Positions 35,253 to 44,468 of a stretch of DNA of 64,000 bases are shown piece after piece (position 1 is the stretch's first letter; every line of letters begins with the position of its first letter). The stretch is from Nonlabens xiamenensis (lineage in GTDB: Bacteria > Bacteroidota > Bacteroidia > Flavobacteriales > Flavobacteriaceae): NCBI RefSeq assembly GCF_003865345.1, contig NZ_RMVE01000001.1:744001-808000 (forward strand). Reading direction: 5' to 3'. The position numbers and the translations under genes were made by a program. The notes beneath the pieces are model-generated. The model had not been told where the DNA came from. It was given only the letters and a program-made list of their open reading frames with translations, and searched no databases.

Positions 35253-35280
35253 GGAAACTTTAGAAACTAATAAAGTTTCC
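35253..35280. promoter_or_regulatory. Probable TetR operator
   Basis: A perfect 9-bp inverted repeat, GGAAACTTT at 35253-35261 and AAAGTTTCC at 35272-35280, 10 bases apart. It covers the spacer/-33 zone of the efflux promoter and lies between the TetR gene and the divergent prenyl synthase gene. Size and placement suit a TetR-family dimer pair. The repeat is seen; binding is inference. Confidence 0.7.
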
Positions 35281-35355
35281 TAAGTTTTACAATTTTTTAA
35301 CATAACCTTTGTGATTTCCTACAAAACCCTAGGTTCCATCGCCTATTTTTACCCC

Positions 35356-36339
35356 ATGAAATCAATGGACAACCTCAGGAAGAATTTTCTGAATCAACTC
35401 AAACAACGCATTACTGAAAAAGAACCTCAACACCTGTATGATCCGGTGCACTATATTTTAGACTTGGGAGGTAAACGCTTGCGCCCATTGCTCACTTTGA
35501 TGAGTGCACAGATGTTTGGTGGACGACGGGAAGAAGCAATGGATGCCGCAATTGCGGTTGAGGTTTTTCACAATTTCACTTTGGTCCACGACGACATTAT
35601 GGATGAAGCTGCCCTGCGCAGGGGAAAACCGACCGTCCATGAAAAATGGGATTTGAATACAGGGATTCTCTCTGGTGATGCGATGCTGATCATGGCCTAT
35701 AGGCTTTTTGAATCCTACCCTCCAGAGCAGTTCTATCAATTGAACAAAGTTTTCTCTGCAACGGCACTGGAAGTTTGCGAGGGTCAACAATACGATATTG
35801 ATTTTGAGACCCGCGATGACGTGGAAATCGATGAATATCTGTTAATGATTAAGCTCAAAACATCGGTGCTGGTGGGATGCGCCCTGCAAATGGGAGCTAT
35901 AGTTGCTGGTGCGGCAAAAGAGCAACAAGAATTGGTCTATGATTACGGAATCCAACTCGGACTTGCCTTTCAATTGATGGATGATTATTTGGATGCATTT
36001 GGGGATCCAGAAAGTTTTGGTAAGGAAGTAGGCGGCGATATACGCGAAAACAAAAAGACTTTTCTCTATCTCAAAAGCTTGGAAGACCCTAAGTACGCAG
36101 CATCCTTAAAAAAATGGTTTGCCCAACACCACCACCAACTTTCGGATGAGCAAATCAGAAACAAAAAGGAAGCTGTTAAAAAACTATTTACCGATAGTGG
36201 TGGGGCACAGGCTACCCTGGATGCCATTTCTTCCTACACCCAGAAAGCCCTCAATATCATTGATCAATTGGCGGTGGCCGATGACGAGAAGGAAAAACTA
36301 AGACAATTCTCACTGGAGTTAATGGGGCGCCAAAGTTAG
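35356..36339 (+). CDS. Polyprenyl diphosphate synthase
   Basis: A 327-residue trans-isoprenyl diphosphate synthase that adds IPP units to an allylic diphosphate, giving the side chain of menaquinone or a similar product. The first aspartate-rich motif is LVHDDIMDEAALRRGKPTVH and the second QLMDDYLDAFGD; GGKRLRPLL binds the diphosphate. ATG 35356 (MKSMDNLRKNF) is used; ATG 35365 is equally possible, and a GTG at 35311 is less likely because conserved sequence starts later. Chain length cannot be told reliably. Its stop codon abuts that of rsmA on the opposite strand. Confidence 0.9.
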   Translation: MKSMDNLRKNFLNQLKQRITEKEPQHLYDPVHYILDLGGKRLRPLLTLMSAQMFGGRREEAMDAAIAVEVFHNFTLVHDDIMDEAALRRGKPTVHEKWDLNTGILSGDAMLIMAYRLFESYPPEQFYQLNKVFSATALEVCEGQQYDIDFETRDDVEIDEYLLMIKLKTSVLVGCALQMGAIVAGAAKEQQELVYDYGIQLGLAFQLMDDYLDAFGDPESFGKEVGGDIRENKKTFLYLKSLEDPKYAASLKKWFAQHHHQLSDEQIRNKKEAVKKLFTDSGGAQATLDAISSYTQKALNIIDQLAVADDEKEKLRQFSLELMGRQS

Positions 36340-37188
36340 TCAGCTCAATTCCTCCACCTCAATAGCCAATGCCACAAACTGATCAACGCTGATCTGTTCT
36401 GGCCTGAGTCCAAACAACTCCCTTTCCTTCCATTCGTCTGGTAGGCTCAAGGACTTTAAACTGTTGCGCAATGTTTTACGACGTTGTTGGAAGGCAAGTT
36501 TTACTAGTTTTCTTAAACTCTGGTAAGAACAGCCTATCCGATCGTAATCCGGTTTGCGGGAAAGAATCAGTACACCGCTATCTACTTTGGGCGGCGGATT
36601 AAATACATCTGGGCCAACGGTAAATAAGTAGGTGGCATCATAATATGCTTGGGTCAAAACCGACAATATGCCGTAAGTTTTTGAGCCATGGGTCGCACAA
36701 ATGCGTTGGGCTACTTCTTTCTGAAACATACCGCCAAATTCTGGTATCTGATCCCGATGGTCCAGTGTTTTAAAAACGATCTGGCTACTGATGTTGTAAG
36801 GAAAGTTACCGATTACCGCAAAGTCTTCCTTTTCAAAAACATCCTGGAGGTCCTGCTTTAAAAAATCTGCTTCTAACACCTGAAAGTTTTCCTGATTCAC
36901 GATCTTGGCGTGTTCAATTGGGAAGCTGTGTTTTAAATACACCACCGACTCCCTGTCCAATTCCATCGCGGTGACTTTTAAACCTTTTCTGATGACATGT
37001 TTGGTCAGTACGCCAGTTCCAGGCCCAATCTCCAGTACTTGCTCATAGCCCTTATAACTCAGGCAATCAGCAATACGCATGGCTACTTGATCATCCTTCA
37101 GGAAATGCTGGCCCAGGTGCTTTTTGGCCGTCACTCCCTTATCGCTACCGTGCTTTGCACCCTTGTTTTTTTTCTTGAATTTTCCCAA
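36340..37188 (-). CDS. rsmA: 16S rRNA dimethyladenosine transferase
   Basis: A 282-residue KsgA/RsmA enzyme that dimethylates the two adjacent adenines near the 3' end of 16S rRNA. The N-terminal AKKHLGQHFLKDDQVA is the family hallmark. The SAM-binding GPGTGVLTK and the catalytic NFPYNISSQIVF (NLPY-type motif IV) are present. The start seems to be TTG at 37188 (MGKFKKKNKG): no in-frame ATG exists between the upstream non-coding region and the hallmark motif. The stop TGA (36342-36340) directly abuts the stop of the convergent prenyl synthase gene. Confidence 0.94.
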   Translation of the reverse strand: MGKFKKKNKGAKHGSDKGVTAKKHLGQHFLKDDQVAMRIADCLSYKGYEQVLEIGPGTGVLTKHVIRKGLKVTAMELDRESVVYLKHSFPIEHAKIVNQENFQVLEADFLKQDLQDVFEKEDFAVIGNFPYNISSQIVFKTLDHRDQIPEFGGMFQKEVAQRICATHGSKTYGILSVLTQAYYDATYLFTVGPDVFNPPPKVDSGVLILSRKPDYDRIGCSYQSLRKLVKLAFQQRRKTLRNSLKSLSLPDEWKERELFGLRPEQISVDQFVALAIEVEELS

Positions 37189-37232
37189 AGAATCTACTTT
37201 ATGTCTTAATCGTGAAGAGGTTTGGAGCTGGT

Positions 37233-37562
37233 TTAATTAAGGCTGCCGTGTACCCGGTATTCATCGATCAATTCCAACTCTGTACGGAAAGCGAGTACGC
37301 GCTCGCCAAATTTATCCATGGACTGCTGTCGCAAGGCAGGTGCATACCGGTCATAATAAATATCTAAGGCTTCCCGATCCCTCGCCTTGTACTGGATAGA
37401 AAACGTGCTTGAACCATCGTTTTCCTGGACCAAAACACGAGTAAGTCGGGCATCCATAAACAATCCTGTTCCCAGCACCTGAGCGATGTGCTCACGAATC
37501 CATTCCAACCACTCCTCTTCTACGCCTGCTTCCATATTACAGGTCACGTTATATATGATCAT
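37233..37562 (-). CDS. DUF4286 family protein
   Basis: A 109-residue small protein starting MIIYNVTCNMEAGVEEEWLEWI, with a ferredoxin-like (dimeric alpha/beta-barrel) pattern and a SIQYKARDREALDIYYD segment. This matches DUF4286, a family of unknown function common in this phylum. ATG 37562 is chosen because it removes overlap with the upstream TPR gene (stop 37579) and starts conserved sequence. It is probably cotranscribed with the TPR gene and serS. Confidence 0.8.
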   Translation of the reverse strand: MIIYNVTCNMEAGVEEEWLEWIREHIAQVLGTGLFMDARLTRVLVQENDGSSTFSIQYKARDREALDIYYDRYAPALRQQSMDKFGERVLAFRTELELIDEYRVHGSLN

Positions 37563-37578
37563 TGTATAGATTTTTGGC

Positions 37579-39372
37579 CTAAAAAGCCTTGGTGTTTTCA
37601 TCTCCTCTCAAACTTCTGTAGCGTCGTCTGGCGTCTACAAAATGAATGCTGTCTGCATGATTGAAAATGATTTTTTCAAAATACTCCTGTGCCTTGATCG
37701 GATCTTCCAGGTGCTCTTGATATAATAAGCCGAGTTGGTAATATGCATCATCTGCCAGTATACCATCGGCATAGTTCTCGATGACCAACTGGTAGTTGTT
37801 CCGTGCTTTTTCAAATTCACCTTCCTGCTGATAGAGTTGGGCTTGTTTGACCAAGGCTTCATCCTCAATAGGGTCACCCTTGTGATTCAATAATAGCTGA
37901 CTGTAATCTGAGATGGCCTCTTTCCTTTTGTTCTGGTATTGTTTCAGGTCCGCTTTCGCGAAAGCTTTTAAAGCTACAAAGGTGGTGTCCTCCAAGGAGT
38001 GGTCTGAAATCACCAAACTCAGTTCCATGGCATCATTGGCAATCAATTTACTGGCGGCACTGCGGAGGACTTTGAGTTGAGTCAAGCTCCATGGAAAATC
38101 TCCTTGGAAATAGCTGGCCCGTGCTACTTTAAATTGTGCTTCCTGCGCCCTGGTATCGTTGGGTAAGTCATTTTGGACCTGGCTGTATAAAATCAATGCC
38201 CGGTTGAATTGCTCCTGAAGCACCAAAATATCAGCCAGTTTCATTTTAACATCTGCTTGCTGAAATTTGGATAGATTAGTCTTTTCAAGTGCCACAAGGA
38301 TGTCACTGGCCTTTTTGGGTTGATCAGCTTTAAAGGCGAGAAAATCGGCATAATCCAACTGAAGCCTAAAGGTTTCGGCGTCGCGGCCGTAGATGCTCAA
38401 CAGGTTGTCATAAGATGCTATAATCGTGTCGAATTGTTCTGGGGTAGACCGATTGGCCTTTATTCGCAATTGAAGACTTTGAGCAATATATTTGACGCTT
38501 CTGGACTGGGTTTCGGAAATCATATATTCCAAAATCGACTCTGCTGCTTCAAGATCCCCTTCGTCCAAAGCGGTGTTGACCAGATCTTGGAGGTTGTCCA
38601 TATTGGACTCGGTGCGTTTGTAGATAGCTTTTTCTTGAATAAAAGCTTTCTCAAAATCTTTTTGTTGGACAAACAGCCAGGAAAGCAATTGGTTGTAAAT
38701 CGGGTCTGGATTTTCGCGTAAGCGCAACAATAATACTTTGCGCAGTAACTGATTTCCCTCGTTTTCTGGATCATCTGTCACATATTGGGAAAAGATGGCC
38801 TGAGCCCTGGACCTGTAAACGGCGTTGTCCTCAATCATCTTGATATTGACGTCAAACATTTTTTCCAATTGGCCTTGTTCGCCATACAGCCGGGCCAGTT
38901 GGTAGGTGAAATTGAGTTTGGGGTTGGCGGCCATGCCTATTTCGTAAGCCTGGATCGCCTCTTCAAGTTCATTGCGACGCTCAAATCGGTTAGCGATCTG
39001 ATAGGTCATTTGAGGAAGCGAGTCGATTATTGACAGGGCCTTTTGATAATACATTTCCCCAAGACTGTCATTGCCTTGCAGCACCTGGTTATATCCACGC
39101 TCAATGATGAAAGGCTGGTCTGATCTCCAACCCAATTGGGCATCGTCCAGCAAGGAATCTACACTCTGATAGCGTTCTAACTCGTGATACACATCAATCA
39201 GGGCAAACACATTATTTTGATTGCGTTTATTCTGCTGATATAGTTTCTGATAAATATTCAGTGCTTTGGTGAACTCACCCTGATCCATATAATTCTGCGC
39301 CAGCTTTGAATCCTGGCCGTCACAGAAGTTGGCAGCCAATAGAAGCACAATAAATAGGATCACATAACGCAT
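37579..39372 (-). CDS. Exported tetratricopeptide-repeat protein
   Basis: A 597-residue protein with a signal peptide (MRYVILFIVLLLAANFCDGQD) and a chain of TPR/Sel1-like helical repeats over most of its length (LAQNYMDQGEFTKALNIYQKLY, EEAIQAYEIGMAANPKLNFTYQLARLYG, FEKARNNYQLVIENYADGILADDAYYQLGLLYQEH). It is likely a periplasmic or envelope scaffold; partners are unknown. ATG 39372 is used since it lies after the serS stop and begins the signal peptide. The palindrome at 37952 encodes AFAKA in a repeat. Confidence 0.85.
   Translation of the reverse strand: MRYVILFIVLLLAANFCDGQDSKLAQNYMDQGEFTKALNIYQKLYQQNKRNQNNVFALIDVYHELERYQSVDSLLDDAQLGWRSDQPFIIERGYNQVLQGNDSLGEMYYQKALSIIDSLPQMTYQIANRFERRNELEEAIQAYEIGMAANPKLNFTYQLARLYGEQGQLEKMFDVNIKMIEDNAVYRSRAQAIFSQYVTDDPENEGNQLLRKVLLLRLRENPDPIYNQLLSWLFVQQKDFEKAFIQEKAIYKRTESNMDNLQDLVNTALDEGDLEAAESILEYMISETQSRSVKYIAQSLQLRIKANRSTPEQFDTIIASYDNLLSIYGRDAETFRLQLDYADFLAFKADQPKKASDILVALEKTNLSKFQQADVKMKLADILVLQEQFNRALILYSQVQNDLPNDTRAQEAQFKVARASYFQGDFPWSLTQLKVLRSAASKLIANDAMELSLVISDHSLEDTTFVALKAFAKADLKQYQNKRKEAISDYSQLLLNHKGDPIEDEALVKQAQLYQQEGEFEKARNNYQLVIENYADGILADDAYYQLGLLYQEHLEDPIKAQEYFEKIIFNHADSIHFVDARRRYRSLRGDENTKAF
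37952..37965. repeat. Iterated palindrome, 14-mer core copy
   Basis: GCTTTCGCGAAAGC in the TPR-protein gene, read on the minus strand as AFAKA; the flanks C and T spoil the last pair of the 16-mer. Confidence 0.95.
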
Positions 39373-39383
39373 AGGACTTAAAG

Positions 39384-40655
39384 TTAATCGATCTTGTCGA
39401 AACCGCAATAAGGTATCAATACCTTAGGGATGTTGATACCATCCTCTGTTTGGTAATTTTCCAAGATTCCGGCAAGAATACGCGGTAAGGCTAACGCACT
39501 ACCGTTGAGCGTATGTGCAAGCTCCGTGCCTTTGTCGGCGTTTCTATATCTTAATTTCAATCTGTTCGCTTGAAATGTCTTAAAATTGGACACACTACTC
39601 ACCTCTAGCCATTTTTCCTGGGCGGTACTGTAGACTTCAAAATCATAGGTCAGGCTGGAAGTGAATCCCAAATCTCCTCCACAGAGGCGCAGAATTCGGT
39701 AGGGGAGTTCCAGTTCTTCTAATATTTCTTTGACGTGTACAACCATGGCATCCAGAGCACCGTCGCTATTATCAGGGTGTTCGATACGTAGGATTTCCAC
39801 CTTGTCAAATTGGTGCAGTCGGTTTAACCCTCTTACATCTGATCCGTAAGATCCGGCTTCTCTTCTAAAGCAAGGAGTGTAGCCGGTCATGGCAATAGGT
39901 AGGTCTTTTTCTTCCAGTAAGTCCCCGCGATAAATATTGGTGATTGGAACCTCGGCGGTAGGAATGAGATAAAGATCATCGTTACCGACATGGTACATCT
40001 GACCTTCTTTGTCTGGTAATTGTCCGGTGCCATAACCGCTCGCTTCATTCACCAAATGTGGTACTTGCATTTCCTGATATCCAGCTGCGGTATTTTTATC
40101 CAGAAAATAGTTGATCAAAGCCCGTTGTAATCTCGCTCCTTTGTTTTTGTAAACTGGGAATCCGGCACCTGTAATCTTGTTACCTAACTCAAAATCTATG
40201 ATGTCGTATTTTTTGACTAGTTCCCAGTGAGGTTGAGCATCAGTATGTAATTGGGGTATATCACCATGTTGGGATACCACCTCATTGTCTTCATCAGAAT
40301 TTCCTGCGGGCACACTTTCCTGCGGAATGTTAGGGATATTATACAGCAATTGCTGTAATTCTTCAACCGCCTGATTCAATTCATCTCCTAAACTTTTGGA
40401 TTTAGTTTTTAAATCAGCAGTTTGCTCCTTCAGTTGATTGGCTTCCTCTGTTTTACCAGATTTAAACAATCCGCCAATTTGCTTGGATAATTGGTTGCTT
40501 TGGGCAAGTGTCTCATCCAATTGTGTTTGTAAGCTGCGTCTGTTCTCATCAATGGAAATCGCTTTTTCCAATAATGGCATGGCGTCGATATTCCTTTTTT
40601 TTAAGGCGGTGGCAAATGCCTCTTTGTGCTCGCGTATTTGTGCTATCTGTAGCAT
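39384..40655 (-). CDS. serS: Seryl-tRNA synthetase
   Basis: A 423-residue class II synthetase. The N-terminal coiled-coil arm (about residues 25-105) binds the long variable arm of tRNA-Ser. Motif 2 is visible in TPCFRREAGSYGSDVRGLNRLHQFDKVE, and motif 3 in NGSALALPRILAGILENYQ. Normal length. It is upstream of the TPR-protein gene with 11 bases between them, so probably an operon. Confidence 0.96.
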   Translation of the reverse strand: MLQIAQIREHKEAFATALKKRNIDAMPLLEKAISIDENRRSLQTQLDETLAQSNQLSKQIGGLFKSGKTEEANQLKEQTADLKTKSKSLGDELNQAVEELQQLLYNIPNIPQESVPAGNSDEDNEVVSQHGDIPQLHTDAQPHWELVKKYDIIDFELGNKITGAGFPVYKNKGARLQRALINYFLDKNTAAGYQEMQVPHLVNEASGYGTGQLPDKEGQMYHVGNDDLYLIPTAEVPITNIYRGDLLEEKDLPIAMTGYTPCFRREAGSYGSDVRGLNRLHQFDKVEILRIEHPDNSDGALDAMVVHVKEILEELELPYRILRLCGGDLGFTSSLTYDFEVYSTAQEKWLEVSSVSNFKTFQANRLKLRYRNADKGTELAHTLNGSALALPRILAGILENYQTEDGINIPKVLIPYCGFDKID

Positions 40656-40721
40656 CTGTTCTGATTTAAACTAAGGGGTAAAATTAGGGATAATCCTTTG
40701 AAAATCGGTTCAGGGAGGGAC

Positions 40722-42083
40722 TTAGTTTTTTAAGTGGGTTTGTCTAGGGTACAGCGCCGATTTCATGATCCAGTCGTGGTGTCCAAAATGATTCCATTCC
40801 TCGGCAGCGAGATCGACACCAGGATCGGTGAGCTGCTGGAAGGGCCGGCCGTTGATGGACACTTTGACATCTGCATAGACTTCAATTTCTTTCCCTTGTT
40901 CGGCATAGATCTTTTCGAGTTTTTGGGCAAACTGCCAGATAAAATCAGGTTTGGACTGTACCGATCGCTGTTGTTTTCTACTTAAATACTTGGGCAAATG
41001 CACATATTCCTTCTCGCCAGTGGATTTATTTATTATATAAAAACTGCCGATACCACTCCGGCTGCGCAACATCATCCGCCAGCTTAATCGGTGTCCTTCT
41101 TCCGTCCATAAAACATCGTCGTGAATTGCCCAATGCCGCAGCGGCAACAACAACATCACCAGTAAGAAGGTGACGCAGGCAATGCTTATAAAGCTTTTGG
41201 TTTTTGGCACAATAATTTCGCGTGCCGCATAATAGGTTTTTCTCCAGATCAATCTGCGGTGCAGGGTTTGGGTTGGGAAAAAGAATAATAAAAAAGATAG
41301 AGCGAGGTAAGGGAAAATGCCGATTTGGAATACCACACTATTGAAAAGATGGAAAAATATGGAAGCTGCGACGGCAATCCATCGGGTAGGTTTCCACAAT
41401 AGGAAGGGTACGATCAACAGGTCAAAGAATAATCCAAAATATAAAATGCTTTTGTGCGCCCAGTCGTGTTGTAGGATATCAAAATTTTTACCGCGTGTAC
41501 TCATCAGGTATTTGGGAAAGCTACCATCCAGCCAATCCGGATAAAATTTGGCCACGCTCGCATAGGCATATACAATCCAGATAAAACTAATAATAAAAAT
41601 GTAGATCCAGCGTGACATGTGTTCGCGGCGAATTTCTGGACTTAATTTTGCGTCTAAAGAGGCTGATCGATGTGCAGGTAGAAAGATCATGATCACGTTC
41701 AGCAACATGAGCAGGTAACAGTGGTTGTTGTAACTTGATTTTTGCAGCAGATAAACATAAGCCCAGGTGATGGCATAGAAGGTCATGGCTACTCTATATT
41801 TGTAGCCTACCATGATCATTAGTCCAGCGATTCCCATCAGACTGTACAGCACATACATCCAATTGCCTGGAAGGGGCTCCAAAAATTCAAAACCTATGAA
41901 GGTAAAGGTGGTTTGGGGTTCGATAAATAGTCGCCGTACTGCACCTAAAGCAATGGAGCCAAAGGCCTCACTGGCCAGCAGCAAACCAAAGATCATCCTG
42001 AATAGTACCAGTGCAGTATTGTCCACTTGTGTGAACAGCCATTTATCCCAGGTGCTGTGCATAGGCTTTGGTTTCTTGCTCAT
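40722..42083 (-). CDS. HTTM / vitamin K-dependent gamma-carboxylase-like membrane protein
   Basis: A 453-residue protein with several hydrophobic helices in the first 300 residues (LVLFRMIFGLLLASEAFGS, YALL-type segments around 75-135, YIFIISFIWIVYAYASVAKFYPDWLDG, FFHLFNSVVFQIGIFPYLALSFLLFFFP) and a soluble C-terminal part. This matches the HTTM family, bacterial relatives of vitamin K-dependent gamma-glutamyl carboxylase. The bacterial reaction and target are unknown. Its ATG (42083) lies 41 bases inside the end of ribF; ATG 42062 also overlaps. Coupled translation with ribF is likely. Confidence 0.85.
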   Translation of the reverse strand: MSKKPKPMHSTWDKWLFTQVDNTALVLFRMIFGLLLASEAFGSIALGAVRRLFIEPQTTFTFIGFEFLEPLPGNWMYVLYSLMGIAGLMIMVGYKYRVAMTFYAITWAYVYLLQKSSYNNHCYLLMLLNVIMIFLPAHRSASLDAKLSPEIRREHMSRWIYIFIISFIWIVYAYASVAKFYPDWLDGSFPKYLMSTRGKNFDILQHDWAHKSILYFGLFFDLLIVPFLLWKPTRWIAVAASIFFHLFNSVVFQIGIFPYLALSFLLFFFPTQTLHRRLIWRKTYYAAREIIVPKTKSFISIACVTFLLVMLLLPLRHWAIHDDVLWTEEGHRLSWRMMLRSRSGIGSFYIINKSTGEKEYVHLPKYLSRKQQRSVQSKPDFIWQFAQKLEKIYAEQGKEIEVYADVKVSINGRPFQQLTDPGVDLAAEEWNHFGHHDWIMKSALYPRQTHLKN

Positions 42084-42978
42084 CCAATTTCATGGCTGCT
42101 ATTAGTTCATCCATGGAATCAAATTTCTTTTCATCTCTTAATCTTTTATGGAAAAACAATTCCATTTGTTGCCCATAAAGATCATCCTCCCTATTCAAAT
42201 AATAGGTTTCAATGGTCTGTTTGCTAGAGGAAGCGACGGTGGGGTTATTGCCAATATTGGTCATACCGTAAACCCGATGTCCCCCAATGATCGAACTGGT
42301 AATATAAACTCCTGTAGCAGGCAACATTTTATAGGTTTCAGGAACATGTAGGTTGGCTGTAGGATAACCTATAGTTCTACCGATTTTCTTACCAGAAACT
42401 ACCTTTCCCTGAATGCTAAAATCCCGATTTAAATAGGTGTTGGTCACCTGGATATCTCCATGGGACAGACTATTGCGCACCTTTGTACTGCTTACTGCGA
42501 CTTCTTCTACTTCTTTTTTAGAGATTTCAACCACTTCAAATCCAAATTCTTGACCAAATGCTTTTAATTCCAAAATACTGGCTGATCTGTTGATGCCAAA
42601 TCTATGGTCATATCCGATGACTACGACTTTGGCTTTTAATCGTTCGACTAATATGTGTTGCACATAATCAGAGGCGCTGGTTCTAGAAAATTCCTTGGAA
42701 AAAGGATGGATCACGATGTTATCTATGCCTTGATTGGCCACCAAAGAAACACGTTCGTCTATGGTATTGATCAACTTCAATTCGTGGTCGGGTTGCAATA
42801 CCATGCGTGGATGAGGAAAAAAAGTAAGTAAAAGACTAGTTAGCTGGTGTTGTTGGGCTGTTTTTACAACGCGTTTGAGGATCTTTTGATGTCCTTGGTG
42901 TACACCATCAAAAGTTCCTATGGTCACCACGCTGCCAGAGGTTATATCGTATTCATCAATATGAGCAAAAGTCTTCAA
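42043..42978 (-). CDS. ribF: Bifunctional riboflavin kinase / FAD synthetase
   Basis: A 311-residue enzyme making FMN and FAD from riboflavin. The N-terminal adenylyltransferase half has TIGTFDGVHQGHQKIL (HxGH-type) and the FFPHPRMVL segment; the C-terminal kinase half has GKKIGRTIGYPTANLH, AGHRVYGMTNIGNNPTV and a terminal helix. The start appears to be TTG at 42978, preceded by AGGAAAG; no ATG fits before the conserved sequence. It overlaps the downstream HTTM gene. Confidence 0.95.
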   Translation of the reverse strand: MKTFAHIDEYDITSGSVVTIGTFDGVHQGHQKILKRVVKTAQQHQLTSLLLTFFPHPRMVLQPDHELKLINTIDERVSLVANQGIDNIVIHPFSKEFSRTSASDYVQHILVERLKAKVVVIGYDHRFGINRSASILELKAFGQEFGFEVVEISKKEVEEVAVSSTKVRNSLSHGDIQVTNTYLNRDFSIQGKVVSGKKIGRTIGYPTANLHVPETYKMLPATGVYITSSIIGGHRVYGMTNIGNNPTVASSSKQTIETYYLNREDDLYGQQMELFFHKRLRDEKKFDSMDELIAAMKLDEQETKAYAQHLG

Positions 42979-43089
42979 TCTTTCCTGGCTTTAGGTGGCT
43001 GCAAATTATAATAATCTATCTTTAATTCTAGGGTTTTTAGGATGGTTTTGGTCATTATTGGTCTAGACCTAATGGTGATTGTCAAGCCA

Positions 43090-43728
43090 TTACTTTCCGT
43101 TGTACTGGTTCATGGTATTGGCCAAACCAGCATGGGTAAAGGACAGCGCCATTTCGGCGGCCTTGGATAATCGTTCAGGTAAGGCTTTTTGTTCTTCCAT
43201 ATCCCATTCGCCCAGCACATAATCTACCTGTCTTCCTTTGGAGAAAGCATCTGAAATACCAAACCTTAATCTTGGATAATTTGGCGTGTTCAATTGCACC
43301 TGGGTGTCTTTAAGTCCGTTATGCCCGCCATCACTTCCTTTACCCTTCATTCTGAGGACGCCAAAAGATAAATTGAGATCATCTGTAATCACCAACAGTT
43401 GAGCGATATCGATATTTTCCTGTTTCAGATAGTATTTAATAGCCTTCCCGCTGAGGTTCATAAAGGTGTTGGGCTTAAGTAAAATGATGGACTTGCCTTT
43501 GTGTTTGATCGTGGCAAGTTCACCTAATTTCATAGTTTCAAAGCTAACTTCTTTGTCTTTCGCAATTTGATCCAATACCTTAAAACCGATGTTATGACGA
43601 GTTTCTGCATATTTTGCACCTGGATTACCAAGTCCTACGATCAGAAATTTTTTCATGGGGTCTTTTTCTATGAGCAGATGTGAAGCTTTTTCCTGCCGGT
43701 TCATTAATTTTTTGAGCCATGTCCACAT
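43090..43728 (-). CDS. pth: Peptidyl-tRNA hydrolase
   Basis: A 212-residue Pth that frees peptides from prematurely released peptidyl-tRNA. The catalytic region is visible in LIVGLGNPGAKYAETRHNIGFK (His near the end of the motif), FMNLSGKAI, TDDLNLSFG and GSDGGHNGLKDT. An N-terminal stretch of 24 residues (MWTWLKKLMNRQ) precedes the usual start MKKFLIVGL; such extensions occur in this family, and ATG 43656 is the alternative. It follows rplY on the same strand (a usual pairing), but a terminator lies between them. Confidence 0.94.
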   Translation of the reverse strand: MWTWLKKLMNRQEKASHLLIEKDPMKKFLIVGLGNPGAKYAETRHNIGFKVLDQIAKDKEVSFETMKLGELATIKHKGKSIILLKPNTFMNLSGKAIKYYLKQENIDIAQLLVITDDLNLSFGVLRMKGKGSDGGHNGLKDTQVQLNTPNYPRLRFGISDAFSKGRQVDYVLGEWDMEEQKALPERLSKAAEMALSFTHAGLANTMNQYNGK

Positions 43729-43733
43729 GTCAC

Positions 43734-43772
43734 AAAAATAAAAAAAGCTGCAAGAAGTAAATCTTGCAGCTT
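43734..43772 (-). terminator. Terminator after rplY
   Basis: A perfect 11-bp stem AAGCTGCAAGA/TCTTGCAGCTT (43745-43755 and 43762-43772), followed on the minus strand by TTTTTTTATTTTTG. It overlaps the leader of pth, so pth may be fed by readthrough or its own promoter. Confidence 0.85.
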
Positions 43773-43793
43773 GTATAGTTTAGAAAGTGATGC

Positions 43794-44444
43794 TTACTCT
43801 GAAGCAGCTTCTCCTTGCTCCGTTGCTGGAACATCTCCGGCTTCTCCTTCTGCAGCTTCTCCTTCTTCTTCTTCATCATCATCGTCTTCTGCGATGGCGG
43901 TACGTGAAGTTTTGATCATACAAACCACAACACTGTCTGGGTGAAGGATTTCATATTCATCAACTCTCAAGTCCCTGACATAGCGCTTGTGACCGATCTT
44001 CATATCGCTGATATCGATAGTGATAAAGTCAGGTAAGTTAGCAGGAATTGCTCTTACCTTAAGTTTACGATTGTTACGTCTCAAGACACCACCGTTAAGT
44101 ACACCACGGGCAGTACCTTCCAGTACTACTGGGATATCCATTGATACAGGCTTATCATCAAAAATTTGATAGAAGTCTGCATGTAGAAGCAATTCTCTAA
44201 CTGGGTGCCATTGCATATCTTGAGCGATGGCTTGGTAAGTACCATCTTTACCCAAGTCAATTACCACAGTATGCGCATCTGGAGTGTAGATCAGATTTTT
44301 AAAAGCTTTTTCTTCTGCTGAAAAGTGAATGACGTCGTCTCCTCCGTAAATTACGCAAGGAACCAATCCAGCATTACGTAAGGCTTTTGTTGCTTTCTTG
44401 CCCACGCTTTCTCTTTTAGATCCTGGGATCGTGATTGATTTCAT
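43794..44444 (-). CDS. rplY: 50S ribosomal protein L25 / Ctc type
   Basis: A 216-residue L25-family protein binding 5S rRNA. It has the N-terminal L25 domain ([33 protein letters not shown], about residues 3-35, then [19 protein letters not shown]) and the TL5/Ctc beta-domain (about 95-185). The C-terminus is a long acidic tail of D and E runs followed by A/G/E repeats, as often found in this phylum. It lies 24 bases after prs and is presumably cotranscribed. Confidence 0.95.
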   Translation of the reverse strand: MKSITIPGSKRESVGKKATKALRNAGLVPCVIYGGDDVIHFSAEEKAFKNLIYTPDAHTVVIDLGKDGTYQAIAQDMQWHPVRELLLHADFYQIFDDKPVSMDIPVVLEGTARGVLNGGVLRRNNRKLKVRAIPANLPDFITIDISDMKIGHKRYVRDLRVDEYEILHPDSVVVCMIKTSRTAIAEDDDDEEEEGEAAEGEAGDVPATEQGEAASE

Positions 44445-44468
44445 GTGATTTATATTAAGTGAATGAAA

